DNA of 28,050 nucleotides from RUG13091 sp045113315 (GCA_045113315.1 JBGUIX010000009.1:1-28050), one strand, 5' to 3'. Counted from the first letter of the stretch, positions 1 through 8,869 are shown. Numbers and translations are program-made. Notes: generated by a model not told the origin, from the letters alone.

Positions 1-89
1 GGTTTTTTTCACATCGCAGGAAGCTATTTCGATTCTCACGTGCATAGCACCCGGTTTTTATCTTCACTACGTTTCGATAATAAAAAAAT
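1..89. other. Left-edge stretch, no assignable gene
   Basis: This stretch lies beyond the terminator of the gdpP-rlmH operon. It is locally richer in G and C between about 11 and 55 than the surrounding intergenic DNA. Short open frames run in from the edge on the plus strand; one stops at 89-91, directly before the terminator hairpin. It could therefore be the 3' end of a convergent plus-strand gene or of an RNA. I recognise no protein or RNA family, and no tRNA fold can be formed. Confidence 0.3.
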
Positions 90-113
90 AACGGTTCACT
101 CGAACCGTTTTTT
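90..113. terminator. Bidirectional intrinsic terminator
   Basis: An 8-bp perfect stem, aacggttc (90-97) with gaaccgtt (102-109), closes a 4-nt loop. A T-run follows on the plus strand (108-113) and an A-run precedes it (82-88), so it can stop transcription from either side. It overlaps the stop codon of the minus-strand gene at 112-453 and closes the gdpP-to-rlmH operon. Confidence 0.85.
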
Positions 114-453
114 AATCCCCGTAATCTGAGCCACGGGATTTGTCTTCCACAAATATTTTAAGTGGATCAGTAATATCTGTTATTTCTAAAAATATATATG
201 AATCATCTACTTCAGTTTGTGGATATTCAAAATTACCCACAAAAACAACTTTCTTATTCTTTTTAGCGACTTCGATAATTCTATCAATAATACGATTATA
301 AGACTCTATAGGATGTCTATCTTTAAATCCTTTTAATTGTGTATAAAAGACTGGTTCAATATAAAAATCAGCATCATCTATAAAATAATGAGCGGAGAAT
401 GGATTATTATTATCCTTAACTTCTTTTAAATGTTTGAATTCTTCGTAAATCAT
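112..453 (-). CDS. Conserved-context hypothetical protein, last gene of the rlmH operon
   Basis: This encodes 113 residues I do not recognise. The protein is acidic and soluble-looking, with no signal peptide, membrane segment or metal-binding cysteine pattern. Its aromatic-rich first half (HYFIDDADFYIEPVFY) is followed by a lysine-rich helix (about residues 50-69) and a beta-like stretch, VVFVGNF. Its ATG overlaps the TGA stop of rlmH in an ATGA, so it is translationally coupled to that gene and must be read from the gdpP-rlmH transcript. The stop codon lies in the operon terminator. The coupling makes it a real gene. A role in ribosome or nucleic-acid housekeeping is only a guess from its neighbours. 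Confidence 0.8.
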   Translation of the reverse strand: MIYEEFKHLKEVKDNNNPFSAHYFIDDADFYIEPVFYTQLKGFKDRHPIESYNRIIDRIIEVAKKNKKVVFVGNFEYPQTEVDDSYIFLEITDITDPLKIFVEDKSRGSDYGD

Positions 454-929
454 TTGTGATAAGTCTCGTTTCTATTAATTTTAAAGGCGCGATAAATTTG
501 TTCAAGTAAAATCAGTCTAGTCATCTGATGAAGGAATGTCATCTTACTTAAAGAAATAGAATCGTTGCATCTATTTTTAAGCTCATCGGATAATCCATAA
601 CTTCCTCCGATAACAAAGGAAATAATAGAACCGCCGATAACGAACTTTTTGTTTAAAAAATCCGCAAATTCAACACTATTTAATTCTTTTTTATTTAAAT
701 CAAGGCCAATTAAGTATTCGTTTTCTTTAATTAATTTAAGGACTTTTTTGCCTTCATTATTAATCGCTAATTTAATATCTGATTCTTTAGGGTTGTCCAC
801 TATTGGTTCATCGTTAACTTCGATGATTTCTATATGTGAGTAGGGTTTAATTCTTTCTAGATATTCATTAATACCGACCTTTAAATAGTTTTCTTTAATC
901 TTACCGATCGCATAGATTTTAATCTTCAT
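450..929 (-). CDS. rlmH: 23S rRNA (pseudouridine-1915 N3)-methyltransferase RlmH
   Basis: RlmH is a small SPOUT-class methyltransferase that uses S-adenosylmethionine to methylate pseudouridine 1915 in helix 69 of 23S rRNA on assembled 70S ribosomes. The 159-residue length matches the family. The C-terminal trefoil-knot signature is visible: FVIGGSYGLS near residues 105-114, the LSKMTFLHQMTRLILLEQIY block, and the typical YHK end. Its ATG lies inside the 3' end of the upstream MBL-fold gene (11-nt overlap), and its TGA stop overlaps the next ATG. This TGA stop is direct evidence for the standard code. RlmH next to a YycJ/WalJ protein is the usual Bacillus-type arrangement. Confidence 0.97.
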   Translation of the reverse strand: MKIKIYAIGKIKENYLKVGINEYLERIKPYSHIEIIEVNDEPIVDNPKESDIKLAINNEGKKVLKLIKENEYLIGLDLNKKELNSVEFADFLNKKFVIGGSIISFVIGGSYGLSDELKNRCNDSISLSKMTFLHQMTRLILLEQIYRAFKINRNETYHK

Positions 930-1671
930 CTTTATGTCCTCCGATTAAAGAATTCCATTGATTAGCGCATCTCACATTATATTTATTTATATCAATACCG
1001 AAGTGCTTAAATATTTTTAAATAAGCAGCAAGAGCAAGTTCGGGAGTATTAGCTTCTTCTGATAGATGAGCTAAAACAATTTCTTTGGTGTTATCACCAA
1101 CAATTTGACAAGCCGCTATCGCACTATCTTCATTGCACAAATGACCAACATCAGAAAGAATACGAGTTTTTAATTCATATGTTCTTTTTGTGGCAAGTAG
1201 CATCTTAATGTCGTGATTTGATTCCAAAATCAAATAAGTTGGGTTTTTAATATAAGGTAAATTCTCTTCGCAGAAATATCCAGTATCAGTGATATAAACC
1301 AAGGTTTCTTCTCCGCCTTTTAATAAATAACCGCAAGGGTTAATAGAGTCATGAGACACCATTAAAGGAGTTATTTCAATATCACCAATTTTAAATGTTT
1401 CAAAGATATTTATCTTATTGGTTAATGAGGATAAATTACCTTCTAAAGCATACATCTTTTTTGGTGATAAAAACTTCACACCTCTAATATGATCGCTATG
1501 GTTATGGGTAAATATCGCTCCAGTTATATCGTTAACCGTTAGATTTATTTCTTTTAAACGTGTTTCTAATAATTCAAAAGAAATCCCCATATCAATGAGG
1601 ATTACAGTGTTTTTATAGATAACCACACTAGCGTTTCCTTTAGAACCACTAGCCATAATATCAAAATACAT
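919..1671 (-). CDS. walJ: MBL-fold metallohydrolase, YycJ/WalJ type
   Basis: This is a metallo-beta-lactamase-fold protein of the YycJ/WalJ family, linked in Firmicutes to DNA repair and wall or replication coordination; its substrate is not firmly known. The N-terminal MASGSKGNASVV strand is the family hallmark. The metal-binding motif is THNHSDH near residue 56, with later metal ligands around SHDS and DTGYF. I start it at the ATG at 1671, one base past the dnaB TAA, giving 250 residues. A TTG at 1680 would add three residues but overlaps the dnaB stop. There is no clear Shine-Dalgarno, so translation is probably coupled to dnaB. The walRK two-component genes, its usual partners, are absent from this window. 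Confidence 0.9.
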   Translation of the reverse strand: MYFDIMASGSKGNASVVIYKNTVILIDMGISFELLETRLKEINLTVNDITGAIFTHNHSDHIRGVKFLSPKKMYALEGNLSSLTNKINIFETFKIGDIEITPLMVSHDSINPCGYLLKGGEETLVYITDTGYFCEENLPYIKNPTYLILESNHDIKMLLATKRTYELKTRILSDVGHLCNEDSAIAACQIVGDNTKEIVLAHLSEEANTPELALAAYLKIFKHFGIDINKYNVRCANQWNSLIGGHKDED

Positions 1672-1672
1672 A

Positions 1673-3172
1673 TTAATCAACTGTGATTTGGTTAGAAATC
1701 TCTTTCATCTTCTCTTCCCATTCTTTAGGAGGAGTATCAAATCTACCGAATTCTTTATAGAAGAATAATGGGACATTACCGGTTTGACCATTTCTATTTT
1801 TAGCAATGATAACATCAACATAAGAAGCATCACCCGGCATTTGTTCCGCTAACATCTGTTGCTTTTGACCAAATGAGAGCTTTGCTCTTTCTTCTTCAGT
1901 TAATTCCGACATCTTCTTATTTCCAGCGGTGTTTTTACTTTCTTTGCCATAGTCTTCACGATGTAAAAGCATAACCACGTCAGCGTCCTGTTCAATAGAA
2001 CCAGAATCTCTTAAGTCGGATAATTGCGGTTTTCTACTTTGCTTTTCAACATCGCGTGATAACTGAGATAAAGCTAAAACCGGAACTTTTAGTTCCATCG
2101 CTAATTGTTTTAAGGCTAAGGAAATCTTACGAACTTCTTCTTGTCTAGAATCGTTTCCTTTACCTTTTCCAGAAGTTTCAACTAAGCCTAAATAGTCGAC
2201 AACAATTAGACCTAAGTCTGGAACTTGAGCTTGTAATTTTCTACTCTTAGCGATAATGTCCATTAATTTATTGCCTGGAGTATCATCAATATAAATTGGA
2301 GCACCACCAACGCGTTTAACAGCATCGCCTAATTTAATTCTTTGTTCACCTGTTAATTTACCAGTGGAAAGAACTTGTAAAGGAATATATGATTCACTAG
2401 CGATCAAACGAGTCACTAATAATTCAGAAGCCATTTCTAATGAGAATATAGCTACAGGAACTTTTGCTCTAGTCGCCGCTCTATAAGCAAAATTTAAAGC
2501 CAAAGCGGTTTTACCAACAGCAGGTCTAGCCGCTAAGATAATTAAATTGCTTCTTTGGAAGCCTTGAGTCTTTTTATTGATACCTTCGTAACCAGTATTT
2601 AAACCAGTGACATCATCTTCACCAAGTTCACGGGTATTTTTAATAATTTCTTGAACTTCTTTAGCGACTTCTTCTGTTTTCTTAAAAGTAGAAATTCTTC
2701 TTTTTTCAGTCGCATCTTTAATCATCTCTTCGCTCTTTAAAATGAAATCATTAATGTTTTCGATTTCTTCAGTGCGATATTGTTTATCGATTTGTCTAAT
2801 TGTCGCTAATAATTTTCGTAGACAAGATTGATCATTAATAATGGCAATATAGTGATCTAAGTTAGCAAATGCCACCATTGAATCACAACAAGTTTGTAAA
2901 TATTCCACTCCACCAATCTCTTCAAGAGATTTCATATTTAATAATTCTTCAGCCACTGTTAAGGTATCAATATCAACACCTCTATTAAATAAGACGGTAA
3001 TCGCTTCCATGATACGACGGTGACGAGGAACATAAAAATCTTCAGTCTGAACAGAAGCCAAAACAGTATATAAAGCATCTTTGCTTAATAAGACACTACC
3101 GATAACGGCTTTTTCAGCTTCTTCATTATAAGGAAAGTCTTTTGCAACTTTAGCACGTGAAGTATTTTGCAT
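1673..3172 (-). CDS. dnaB: Replicative DNA helicase DnaB (DnaC of Bacillus)
   Basis: DnaB is the hexameric 5'-3' helicase that unwinds DNA at the fork and recruits primase. The N-terminal domain (about residues 10-115, starting FPYNEEAEKAVIGSVLL) is followed by a linker and a RecA-like ATPase with Walker A ARPAVGKT near residue 214 and Walker B LIVVDYL. The arginine-finger region AKNRNGQTG lies near the end. At 499 residues it is about 45 longer than Bacillus DnaC. The excess is an insert of roughly 35-40 residues after LLHREDYG (about 411-448), rich in K, E and Q. It starts one base into the rplI stop (TAATG), preceded by a strong GGAGGG, so rplI and dnaB are coupled. Confidence 0.97.
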   Translation of the reverse strand: MQNTSRAKVAKDFPYNEEAEKAVIGSVLLSKDALYTVLASVQTEDFYVPRHRRIMEAITVLFNRGVDIDTLTVAEELLNMKSLEEIGGVEYLQTCCDSMVAFANLDHYIAIINDQSCLRKLLATIRQIDKQYRTEEIENINDFILKSEEMIKDATEKRRISTFKKTEEVAKEVQEIIKNTRELGEDDVTGLNTGYEGINKKTQGFQRSNLIILAARPAVGKTALALNFAYRAATRAKVPVAIFSLEMASELLVTRLIASESYIPLQVLSTGKLTGEQRIKLGDAVKRVGGAPIYIDDTPGNKLMDIIAKSRKLQAQVPDLGLIVVDYLGLVETSGKGKGNDSRQEEVRKISLALKQLAMELKVPVLALSQLSRDVEKQSRKPQLSDLRDSGSIEQDADVVMLLHREDYGKESKNTAGNKKMSELTEEERAKLSFGQKQQMLAEQMPGDASYVDVIIAKNRNGQTGNVPLFFYKEFGRFDTPPKEWEEKMKEISNQITVD

Positions 3173-3624
3173 TATTTACCCTCCTCTGAAATATGAACAT
3201 TAATAACACCAATAACACCTTTGAATAATTCAATTTTTAAATGATATATTCCAAATGAATCAAGAGGTCCTTTATCGATGAATTTTCTCTTATCAATAGT
3301 GATGCTATATTGACTTAATAATTTTTCTTCAATTTGCTTTAATGAGACATTACCAAAACATCTACCATTACTACCACTTTTAAGGGTGAACTGTAAGGTT
3401 ATTTTCTCTAATTTTTCACTAATTAAGCGTGCTTCTGCTTGGTTTTTCTCAAATAATTGTTTTTCTTGTTCTTTTTGATTAGCCAAAATTTGAGTGCTTG
3501 TTTTACTGACTTGAACGGCTAATTTACGAGGTAATAAAAAGTTAGCAGCATAGCCATCGCTGACCTCTACTATTTGATCTTTTTTGCCAACATTTTTGAC
3601 ATCTTTAAGTAAGATAACTTTCAT
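3172..3624 (-). CDS. rplI: 50S ribosomal protein L9
   Basis: L9 binds 23S rRNA at the base of the L1 stalk and limits frameshifting. The 150 residues fit the family. The N-terminal domain MKVILLKDVKNVGKKDQIVEV and the GYAANFLLPRKLA signature are intact, followed by the long connecting helix (about 45-80) and the C-terminal domain with the SNGRCFGNVS loop. The start lies 5 nt past the gdpP stop, with a GAGG just upstream, and the stop overlaps the dnaB ATG. The gdpP-rplI-dnaB trio is conserved throughout Bacilli. Confidence 0.98.
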   Translation of the reverse strand: MKVILLKDVKNVGKKDQIVEVSDGYAANFLLPRKLAVQVSKTSTQILANQKEQEKQLFEKNQAEARLISEKLEKITLQFTLKSGSNGRCFGNVSLKQIEEKLLSQYSITIDKRKFIDKGPLDSFGIYHLKIELFKGVIGVINVHISEEGK

Positions 3625-3629
3625 ATAAA

Positions 3630-5684
3630 TTAGGCCTCAGTTCCAATTTCAAATTTGCGGCTTCTAGCATCCGCTGTCGCTTCGTTTAAGTGTTTCTGGA
3701 TAACGTTATAAATAGCTTCCTTAACGTCTTCAATTTTGCTGTTATCAAACACAATAGCAGCACTGGAGAAATGTCCACCACCACCGAGTTTTTCGGCTAA
3801 TAATTGCACGTTAACAGATCCATCACTACGACAGGAAACTTTAATTTTCTTTGGACTCACATGAGCGCAGACAAAGCACACTTTATTGCCTTTAAATGAC
3901 ATACATAAGTTCGCGGCTTTAGAAATTTCAGAATCTTCGTAAATAGCATTATCTGAAGAGAATGCACAAACTACACCATAAGCGGGATGTTCAAGGTTTT
4001 GAACAAGTTCAGAAACGGTCTTATATTCTTCAAAGTCATCTTTTAAGAAATCATCCGCTAATGAATTATCAGCGCCATATTCTTTAAGAATTGTACAAGC
4101 TTCAAATGTTTTTAAACCAGTGGCTCTGCTCTTGAAATGGTTGCTATCAAGGATAATACCAGAGAGCATAATCGTCGCATAAGAGGCTGGAAGTTTCACT
4201 CTTGGGTTGATAGAACAGAATTTAATAAATTCAGCTAAAATTTCACTCGCTGAAGAAGCGGATGGATCAATATGGTCAAAGACTGGAGAATCAATATATT
4301 CTTCACCACGTCTATGATGGTCGATAACAACAACCTTAGCAGATTTATCTAATAGTTCTGGAGCCATAACCATATTTGGAATATGGACATCAACAACCAC
4401 TAATAAAGTGTTTGGAGTAATCAAATCTTCCGCACCAGAAGGGGAAACCATAATTTCATCAATTTCTTCTTTAGAGAAGGAAGAGTTAAATGCCGCTCTA
4501 GTTTTCACTTCTGTAGCTTTTAAATCAATAACGATACGACATTTCTTATCAAGTCTAGCGGCAATGGCTTTAATACCTAAACATGCGCCTAAGGCGTCCA
4601 TGTCCATGTTGGTGTGACCCATAACTAAAATGTTAGAGGAACCTTTAATTAAACTCATTAAAGAGTCGGCCAAAACACGGTCTTTAACACGGTTTCTTCT
4701 CTCTTGAGCTTCGCTCTTACCACCATAGAATTCCATTTCGCTACCATAAACAGCGACACACACTTGGTCACCACCACGAGACATAGCGATATGTAAAGCT
4801 TCGTTAGCTAATTCATTTAATTTATTAACATCAGGGAATTCTCTAGCTAAACCAATGGATAAAGTTAATGGCATATCAGCAGCGCTACTAACTTGTCTAA
4901 CTTCATCAATGATAGAGAAGTTATCATCATGCATACGACAATAATTTTTGTAGTTACAAAGCATTGAATAACTATCTTCTTTAATACGTCTAAGTAAGAT
5001 GTTGTATTTTTGTGAGAACTCAAAAATTTTATTTTTAACTTTTGTCGCGGTATCGTTAAAGTCATCATCACCTCTAATGACATCATCATAGTTATCGATC
5101 ATTAAAATACCGACGACAGGAGCTTGTTCACGTGAATAATTAAAGCTTTCTTCAAAATCAGTAATATCTTTAAAAATCCATAAACCCGCTTCCATAAGAA
5201 GTTTGACGGAATAAGTTCTAGAATTGACTTTAATCTTACATTCTTTATCACCAGACATATTGGAATTAACATCTTTAAGAGCAACGAGTTCTGGTTGCCA
5301 CTCTAAAATGTTAGTGTCGATAATATCGATATGTCTTTCTTTAAATAAATCATTTGTCCATAGGACATTATCGTTTTTATCAGTAACCGCTAAACCGATC
5401 ATTGCAAAGTTATAAGCTTCTTGAACGTCGCTGCCGATAACTTCTGCAGCGTGTAAATCAGTTTTATGTCTAAGCGAAGCAATAGTCGCGGAAATAATCC
5501 AGACATAAATACAATCGATAAAAACGAAGATAGAAGCACCTAAAATCACCCATTGAGGTTCAATTAATTCTGCAAAATGGAATAAATTGGTGAAATAGAA
5601 AACTACGAAAGTTGCAATAATAGCAACTTGTAGCAAGATTAAGATAAATGATAATACTTTGATAGTTCTAATTTTTTTGCCCAT
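3630..5684 (-). CDS. gdpP: Cyclic-di-AMP phosphodiesterase GdpP
   Basis: GdpP is a membrane-anchored phosphodiesterase that hydrolyses c-di-AMP, controlling osmolyte transport and wall homeostasis. The domains appear in order: two membrane helices (about 8-33 and 44-66), a PAS-like region (about 80-170), a degenerate GGDEF domain (about 180-310) and the catalytic DHH/DHHA1 module. Catalytic motifs are GHTNMDMDALGA (about 357), DHHRRG (about 456) and GGGGHFSSAA (about 636). The 684 residues match family length. It opens the operon: a perfect TATAAT (minus strand, 5702-5707) sits 17 nt before the ATG, with no Shine-Dalgarno, so the leader is at most about 10 nt. Confidence 0.97.
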   Translation of the reverse strand: MGKKIRTIKVLSFILILLQVAIIATFVVFYFTNLFHFAELIEPQWVILGASIFVFIDCIYVWIISATIASLRHKTDLHAAEVIGSDVQEAYNFAMIGLAVTDKNDNVLWTNDLFKERHIDIIDTNILEWQPELVALKDVNSNMSGDKECKIKVNSRTYSVKLLMEAGLWIFKDITDFEESFNYSREQAPVVGILMIDNYDDVIRGDDDFNDTATKVKNKIFEFSQKYNILLRRIKEDSYSMLCNYKNYCRMHDDNFSIIDEVRQVSSAADMPLTLSIGLAREFPDVNKLNELANEALHIAMSRGGDQVCVAVYGSEMEFYGGKSEAQERRNRVKDRVLADSLMSLIKGSSNILVMGHTNMDMDALGACLGIKAIAARLDKKCRIVIDLKATEVKTRAAFNSSFSKEEIDEIMVSPSGAEDLITPNTLLVVVDVHIPNMVMAPELLDKSAKVVVIDHHRRGEEYIDSPVFDHIDPSASSASEILAEFIKFCSINPRVKLPASYATIMLSGIILDSNHFKSRATGLKTFEACTILKEYGADNSLADDFLKDDFEEYKTVSELVQNLEHPAYGVVCAFSSDNAIYEDSEISKAANLCMSFKGNKVCFVCAHVSPKKIKVSCRSDGSVNVQLLAEKLGGGGHFSSAAIVFDNSKIEDVKEAIYNVIQKHLNEATADARSRKFEIGTEA

Positions 5685-5701
5685 AAACGTATACCGGTTT
5701 C

Positions 5702-5707
5702 ATTATA
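5702..5707 (-). promoter_or_regulatory. -10 box for the gdpP operon
   Basis: TATAAT reads on the minus strand 17 nt before the gdpP ATG. No convincing -35 is visible (TTTATT at a 17-nt spacing). The predicted transcript would start about 10 nt before the start codon and lacks a Shine-Dalgarno. Confidence 0.5.
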
Positions 5708-5734
5708 AATGAATTGAAATTTATAATAAATACT

Positions 5735-5764
5735 TTTTAAAGAAAGATAGAGAAATATTTCTCT
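5735..5764 (-). terminator. Weak terminator after the permease gene
   Basis: Read on the minus strand, a 16-nt perfect palindrome (5749-5764; stem AGAGAA/TTCTCT, loop ATAT) is followed by a T-rich run with interruptions. The stem is AT-rich, so it is probably leaky. It separates the permease gene from the gdpP promoter. Confidence 0.5.
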
Positions 5765-5779
5765 AAAGAGTATAAAGGG

Positions 5780-7084
5780 CTATAAAGTGATTACGAATAA
5801 ACCTAATAACGCCATCGAAGCGGTTGGAATAGCAATAATTAATCCATATTTTACAAAATCAATAAATGAATATTTCACTTCATATTTATTTAGTAAAGAC
5901 GAGAACATAATTCCTGCTAATGCGCCAATCGGAGTTAAGAAGGACCCGATATTACTTCCAATCACGCTAGAAAAGATAGCTTGATTATATGTCAAACTTT
6001 CTAAACCATTTACTAGATTAGAAAATAAAATACTCATCGGGATATTATTAATTAAGTTAGAAGCTAATAAAGAAGAATAACCATAAACCCATATTGGGCT
6101 ACCTTGATTTAAAAACTTAGAAATTTCTAAAGATATACCTTGATAATTAAGTGCGACAACAATCACAAACATCGATAAGAAAAAAGGAATAAGTGGATAA
6201 GGTAATCTTTTAAATGAACATGATAAATATTCCCAGTGTTTATGGCTGATCAATCTAATGATTAACGCAACCAATAATAAAATAGTCGCGCAGCTTAAAG
6301 ATATGAGCCACATTTCGATATTGATATAACTAGAAATCACTAGAAAAACTAAACAAATAAATAAGATAGATACACCGATAATTAAGTCTAATTTGGATTC
6401 AATTTTATACTCTTCATCTCTTACTTCTATTGGAGTTTTTAGTTGTTTTCTAAATAACAAAAACACAATGAGTAATTCTGTTAAACCCGCAAATATTGTT
6501 GGTAACCACATCACTTTAAAATAGTCGATAAAACCTATACCTGCACTAGTAGCTAAATATATATTTGTGGGATTACCAATAATAAACATCATCGACCAGG
6601 TATTAGCCGCGGCAAATTCAGCGATCAAATATGGTAATGGATTAATTTTTGTGTTCTTTGCAAAGAAACAAATAAATGGAGTTAATGTCAATATGACAAT
6701 GTCATTAGATGTGAAAATAGTAAGGATAGAAGTTAATAAATAAAAAGTGAAAAATAAAGCTAACTGATTGTTTTTAGCAATCTTTGTGGCTTTCACCGCT
6801 AAAAAGTGGAATAGGCCAATTTCATCTAAATAGATGGATAAGATGGTCATTGAGAAAAATAACACTAATATCTTTAAGGGATTAATCGCACTATTTGACG
6901 TTAGTTGTTTAAAAACTTCTTTAATCGGTGATAAAGAAAAAGAAATAAGGATAATTGCACTTAATAAAGTAATCATCCAATAAGTATCTAATTTAATCTT
7001 TCCTATTCTTATTTTCGGAAAGAAGATTATCGACATAGTCACTAATATAAAGGTAATAATGGAAATAATTAATGTCGCAACCAT
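5780..7084 (-). CDS. ArsB/NhaD-superfamily (SLC13-like) ion permease
   Basis: This is a polytopic membrane transporter of the ion-transporter superfamily that includes ArsB arsenite efflux, NhaD antiporters and CitM carriers. About ten or more hydrophobic segments span the protein. Two pseudo-repeats carry family-like signatures: FTSNDIVILTLTPFI in the first half and LINNIPMSILFSNLV plus GSNIGSFLTPIGALA in the second. No ars genes (arsR, arsC) are adjacent, so arsenite specificity is not supported and the substrate stays open. I start it at the ATG at 7084. A TTG at 7088-7090 lies exactly 6 nt after a CATAAT -10 box. There is no Shine-Dalgarno for either start, so this is a leaderless or near-leaderless message. 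Confidence 0.85.
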   Translation of the reverse strand: MVATLIISIITFILVTMSIIFFPKIRIGKIKLDTYWMITLLSAIILISFSLSPIKEVFKQLTSNSAINPLKILVLFFSMTILSIYLDEIGLFHFLAVKATKIAKNNQLALFFTFYLLTSILTIFTSNDIVILTLTPFICFFAKNTKINPLPYLIAEFAAANTWSMMFIIGNPTNIYLATSAGIGFIDYFKVMWLPTIFAGLTELLIVFLLFRKQLKTPIEVRDEEYKIESKLDLIIGVSILFICLVFLVISSYINIEMWLISLSCATILLLVALIIRLISHKHWEYLSCSFKRLPYPLIPFFLSMFVIVVALNYQGISLEISKFLNQGSPIWVYGYSSLLASNLINNIPMSILFSNLVNGLESLTYNQAIFSSVIGSNIGSFLTPIGALAGIMFSSLLNKYEVKYSFIDFVKYGLIIAIPTASMALLGLFVITL

Positions 7085-7096
7085 AAACAAATAGAA

Positions 7097-7124
7097 ATTA
7101 TGGACTTTTATTTTGAAAAATCAA
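7097..7124 (-). promoter_or_regulatory. Promoter of the permease gene
   Basis: On the minus strand, -35 TTGATT (7119-7124) and -10 CATAAT (7097-7102) are separated by 16 nt. The predicted start site falls at or within a few bases of the start codon (TTG 7090 or ATG 7084). Confidence 0.6.
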
Positions 7125-7139
7125 TAATTCTTTTATATA

Positions 7140-7165
7140 AATAAAAATCACCCCGAAGGATGATT
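7140..7165 (-). terminator. Intrinsic terminator after the Na/Pi transporter gene
   Basis: On the minus strand, AATCATCC pairs with GGGTGATT (7158-7165 with 7146-7153; one G-U pair) around a TTCG tetraloop, followed by a T-rich run. It overlaps the stop codon of the upstream gene. Confidence 0.85.
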
Positions 7166-8834
7166 ATAAAATGTCGTCAGAAATAATCTTTTTGTTATGA
7201 GCGATATCATCACCAGTTGGTGAGATAATCGAATAGCCAATATTTGTTAAGTGGTCCGCCACTCTTTCTAATTCGCTTAATAGATTTGAATGGAAAGGAG
7301 AGAGAACTGTCTTGCATTGATTCTTTTTAATTCTTTCAAAATGAGCGTCCGCTAATTTATCTTTTAAAATATCGGTTTCTTCTTCTAGGTGTTTTAGTGT
7401 ATCTAAATCTGATGAATCACCATCATAGAAAGCTTTGTTAGCAACTTCAAACATCTTTCTTAAAATATCGATAAACGATTCAAATTCTTTTTTAGCGACA
7501 TCAGAAAAAGCTAGTTCTTCGTTTTGAAGTTTTCTTCCCATTTCTAAAAAGTTATAAGCGTGATCACCAATTCTTTCGATATCGTTGATGACGTGATAAT
7601 AAGATCCAATTCTTTGGTTGTCATCAATATTCGCTTTAGAAGATAGAAGAATTAGATATTTACTTATCTCATTATTAATAAAGTCGATCGTTTCTTCTCG
7701 ATTTTCAATTTCTTTGGCTTTTGATAAATCTTTATTAAAAATACAATCTAGACCTAAGAATGTATTAATCTTCGCCATTTGAAACATCGATTCAATTTCT
7801 TTTTTTACCTGAATCATGGCAATAGAAGGAGTGTTTAATAAATTGTTATTGATGAAATGTAGTGACTGCATTTTCTTTTCTTGTTCACGATCTTTAAATA
7901 ACTTATTTGCTAACTTCTCCACTGGCGTAATTAATGGAAGCATGATGGCGATATAAAGCAAATTATAGATAACTGTAAAGAGGGCTAAAACAAGTCCAAC
8001 ACTCATGTTTAAACTATAGATAAATTTAAATAATGGATTTGATATCGCCCAGATGATTAAAGTACCAATTAAAGCTCCAAAAACACGGCAAATCGCGGTT
8101 GAATAGGTGACTCTTTTAGCTAAAATATCACTTTTAACCGCTGCTAAAATAGTCGGCATCAAAGCACCAACTGTGGCGCCTAAAACCAAATAAAAACCAG
8201 AAGGTAATAAGGATGGATTAGCGCCCACCATCACAATCACAATACCATTAGTCGCGCTACTAGATTGAGTGACCGCAGTTAATAAAGTGCCGATGATCAT
8301 TAGTAGTAAGGGGAAATTAACGGAAGAAATAAAATCCACCAATGCGGTTTGGATTGTTTCATTATTAAAAGCACCCTTCATGGCTTCTAGACCAAAGAAG
8401 AGAATACCAAAGCCGACAAATATCTCACCCACACTTTTAATCGTATTTGATTTAAAGAATCCAAGGATGAAACCAACAAAGGCCATCGCCATTAAAAATA
8501 TCGAAAATGAGAATGAAGATAATGAAACTAATAAACCAGTAACAGTAGTTCCTAAGAACGCTCCAAGCATCACTGAGAAACCTTGAGCAAAGGTCAAAGC
8601 TCCAGCGCTTAAAAAGCCGACTACCATCACAGTAGTAGCACCACTTGATTGGATAATAGCGGTTGTCCCAGCTCCTATGCCCGCGGCAACTAAACGTTTA
8701 TTTTTAATCTTCTTAAATAATTTTCTAATCGATCTGCCCGCGCTATCTTTTAAGCCATGGGACATCATGTTCATGCCCGTGACAAAGACCACTAAGCCAA
8801 CTAATAGTTCAATGATTACTTTAGTAATTTCCAT
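7164..8834 (-). CDS. nptA: Na+/phosphate cotransporter with C-terminal PhoU-like domain
   Basis: This is a sodium-driven phosphate importer of the NptA/YjbB family. The membrane domain (about residues 1-320) has two Na_Pi-cotransporter repeats, each with the QSS signature: TTAIIQSSGATTVMVVGF near 58-75 and TAVTQSSSATNGIVIVMV near 186-203. The C-terminal 220 residues form two PhoU-like helical bundles containing INDIERIGDHAYN and ELERVADHLTNIGY. In the family the PhoU part is thought to regulate transport. At 556 residues it is full length. A TATAAT (8854-8859) lies 19 nt before the ATG without a Shine-Dalgarno. The 31-bp box shared with the lipoprotein gene sits where the -35 would be, which suggests an activator-dependent or repressed promoter. 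Confidence 0.93.
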   Translation of the reverse strand: MEITKVIIELLVGLVVFVTGMNMMSHGLKDSAGRSIRKLFKKIKNKRLVAAGIGAGTTAIIQSSGATTVMVVGFLSAGALTFAQGFSVMLGAFLGTTVTGLLVSLSSFSFSIFLMAMAFVGFILGFFKSNTIKSVGEIFVGFGILFFGLEAMKGAFNNETIQTALVDFISSVNFPLLLMIIGTLLTAVTQSSSATNGIVIVMVGANPSLLPSGFYLVLGATVGALMPTILAAVKSDILAKRVTYSTAICRVFGALIGTLIIWAISNPLFKFIYSLNMSVGLVLALFTVIYNLLYIAIMLPLITPVEKLANKLFKDREQEKKMQSLHFINNNLLNTPSIAMIQVKKEIESMFQMAKINTFLGLDCIFNKDLSKAKEIENREETIDFINNEISKYLILLSSKANIDDNQRIGSYYHVINDIERIGDHAYNFLEMGRKLQNEELAFSDVAKKEFESFIDILRKMFEVANKAFYDGDSSDLDTLKHLEEETDILKDKLADAHFERIKKNQCKTVLSPFHSNLLSELERVADHLTNIGYSIISPTGDDIAHNKKIISDDIL

Positions 8835-8853
8835 ATGATTATTATTTCACAAA

Positions 8854-8859
8854 ATTATA
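8854..8859 (-). promoter_or_regulatory. -10 box for the Na/Pi transporter gene
   Basis: TATAAT reads on the minus strand. The corresponding -35 position (about 8877-8882, GTTTCC) is poor and falls inside the shared 31-bp element. Confidence 0.5.
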
Positions 8860-8869
8860 ATATTTTCAT

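Noticed and set aside
1..89. tRNA or rRNA fragment at the left edge
   Set aside because: A TTCGATT T-loop-like string exists, but its flanks do not pair and there is no acceptor stem or CCA.
5780..7084. Arsenite efflux pump assignment for the permease
   Set aside because: No arsR, arsC or arsA nearby, and the superfamily covers many substrates.
8269..8586. 105-codon plus-strand frame inside the Na/Pi transporter gene
   Set aside because: It is a shadow of a long, clearly conserved membrane-protein gene on the other strand.
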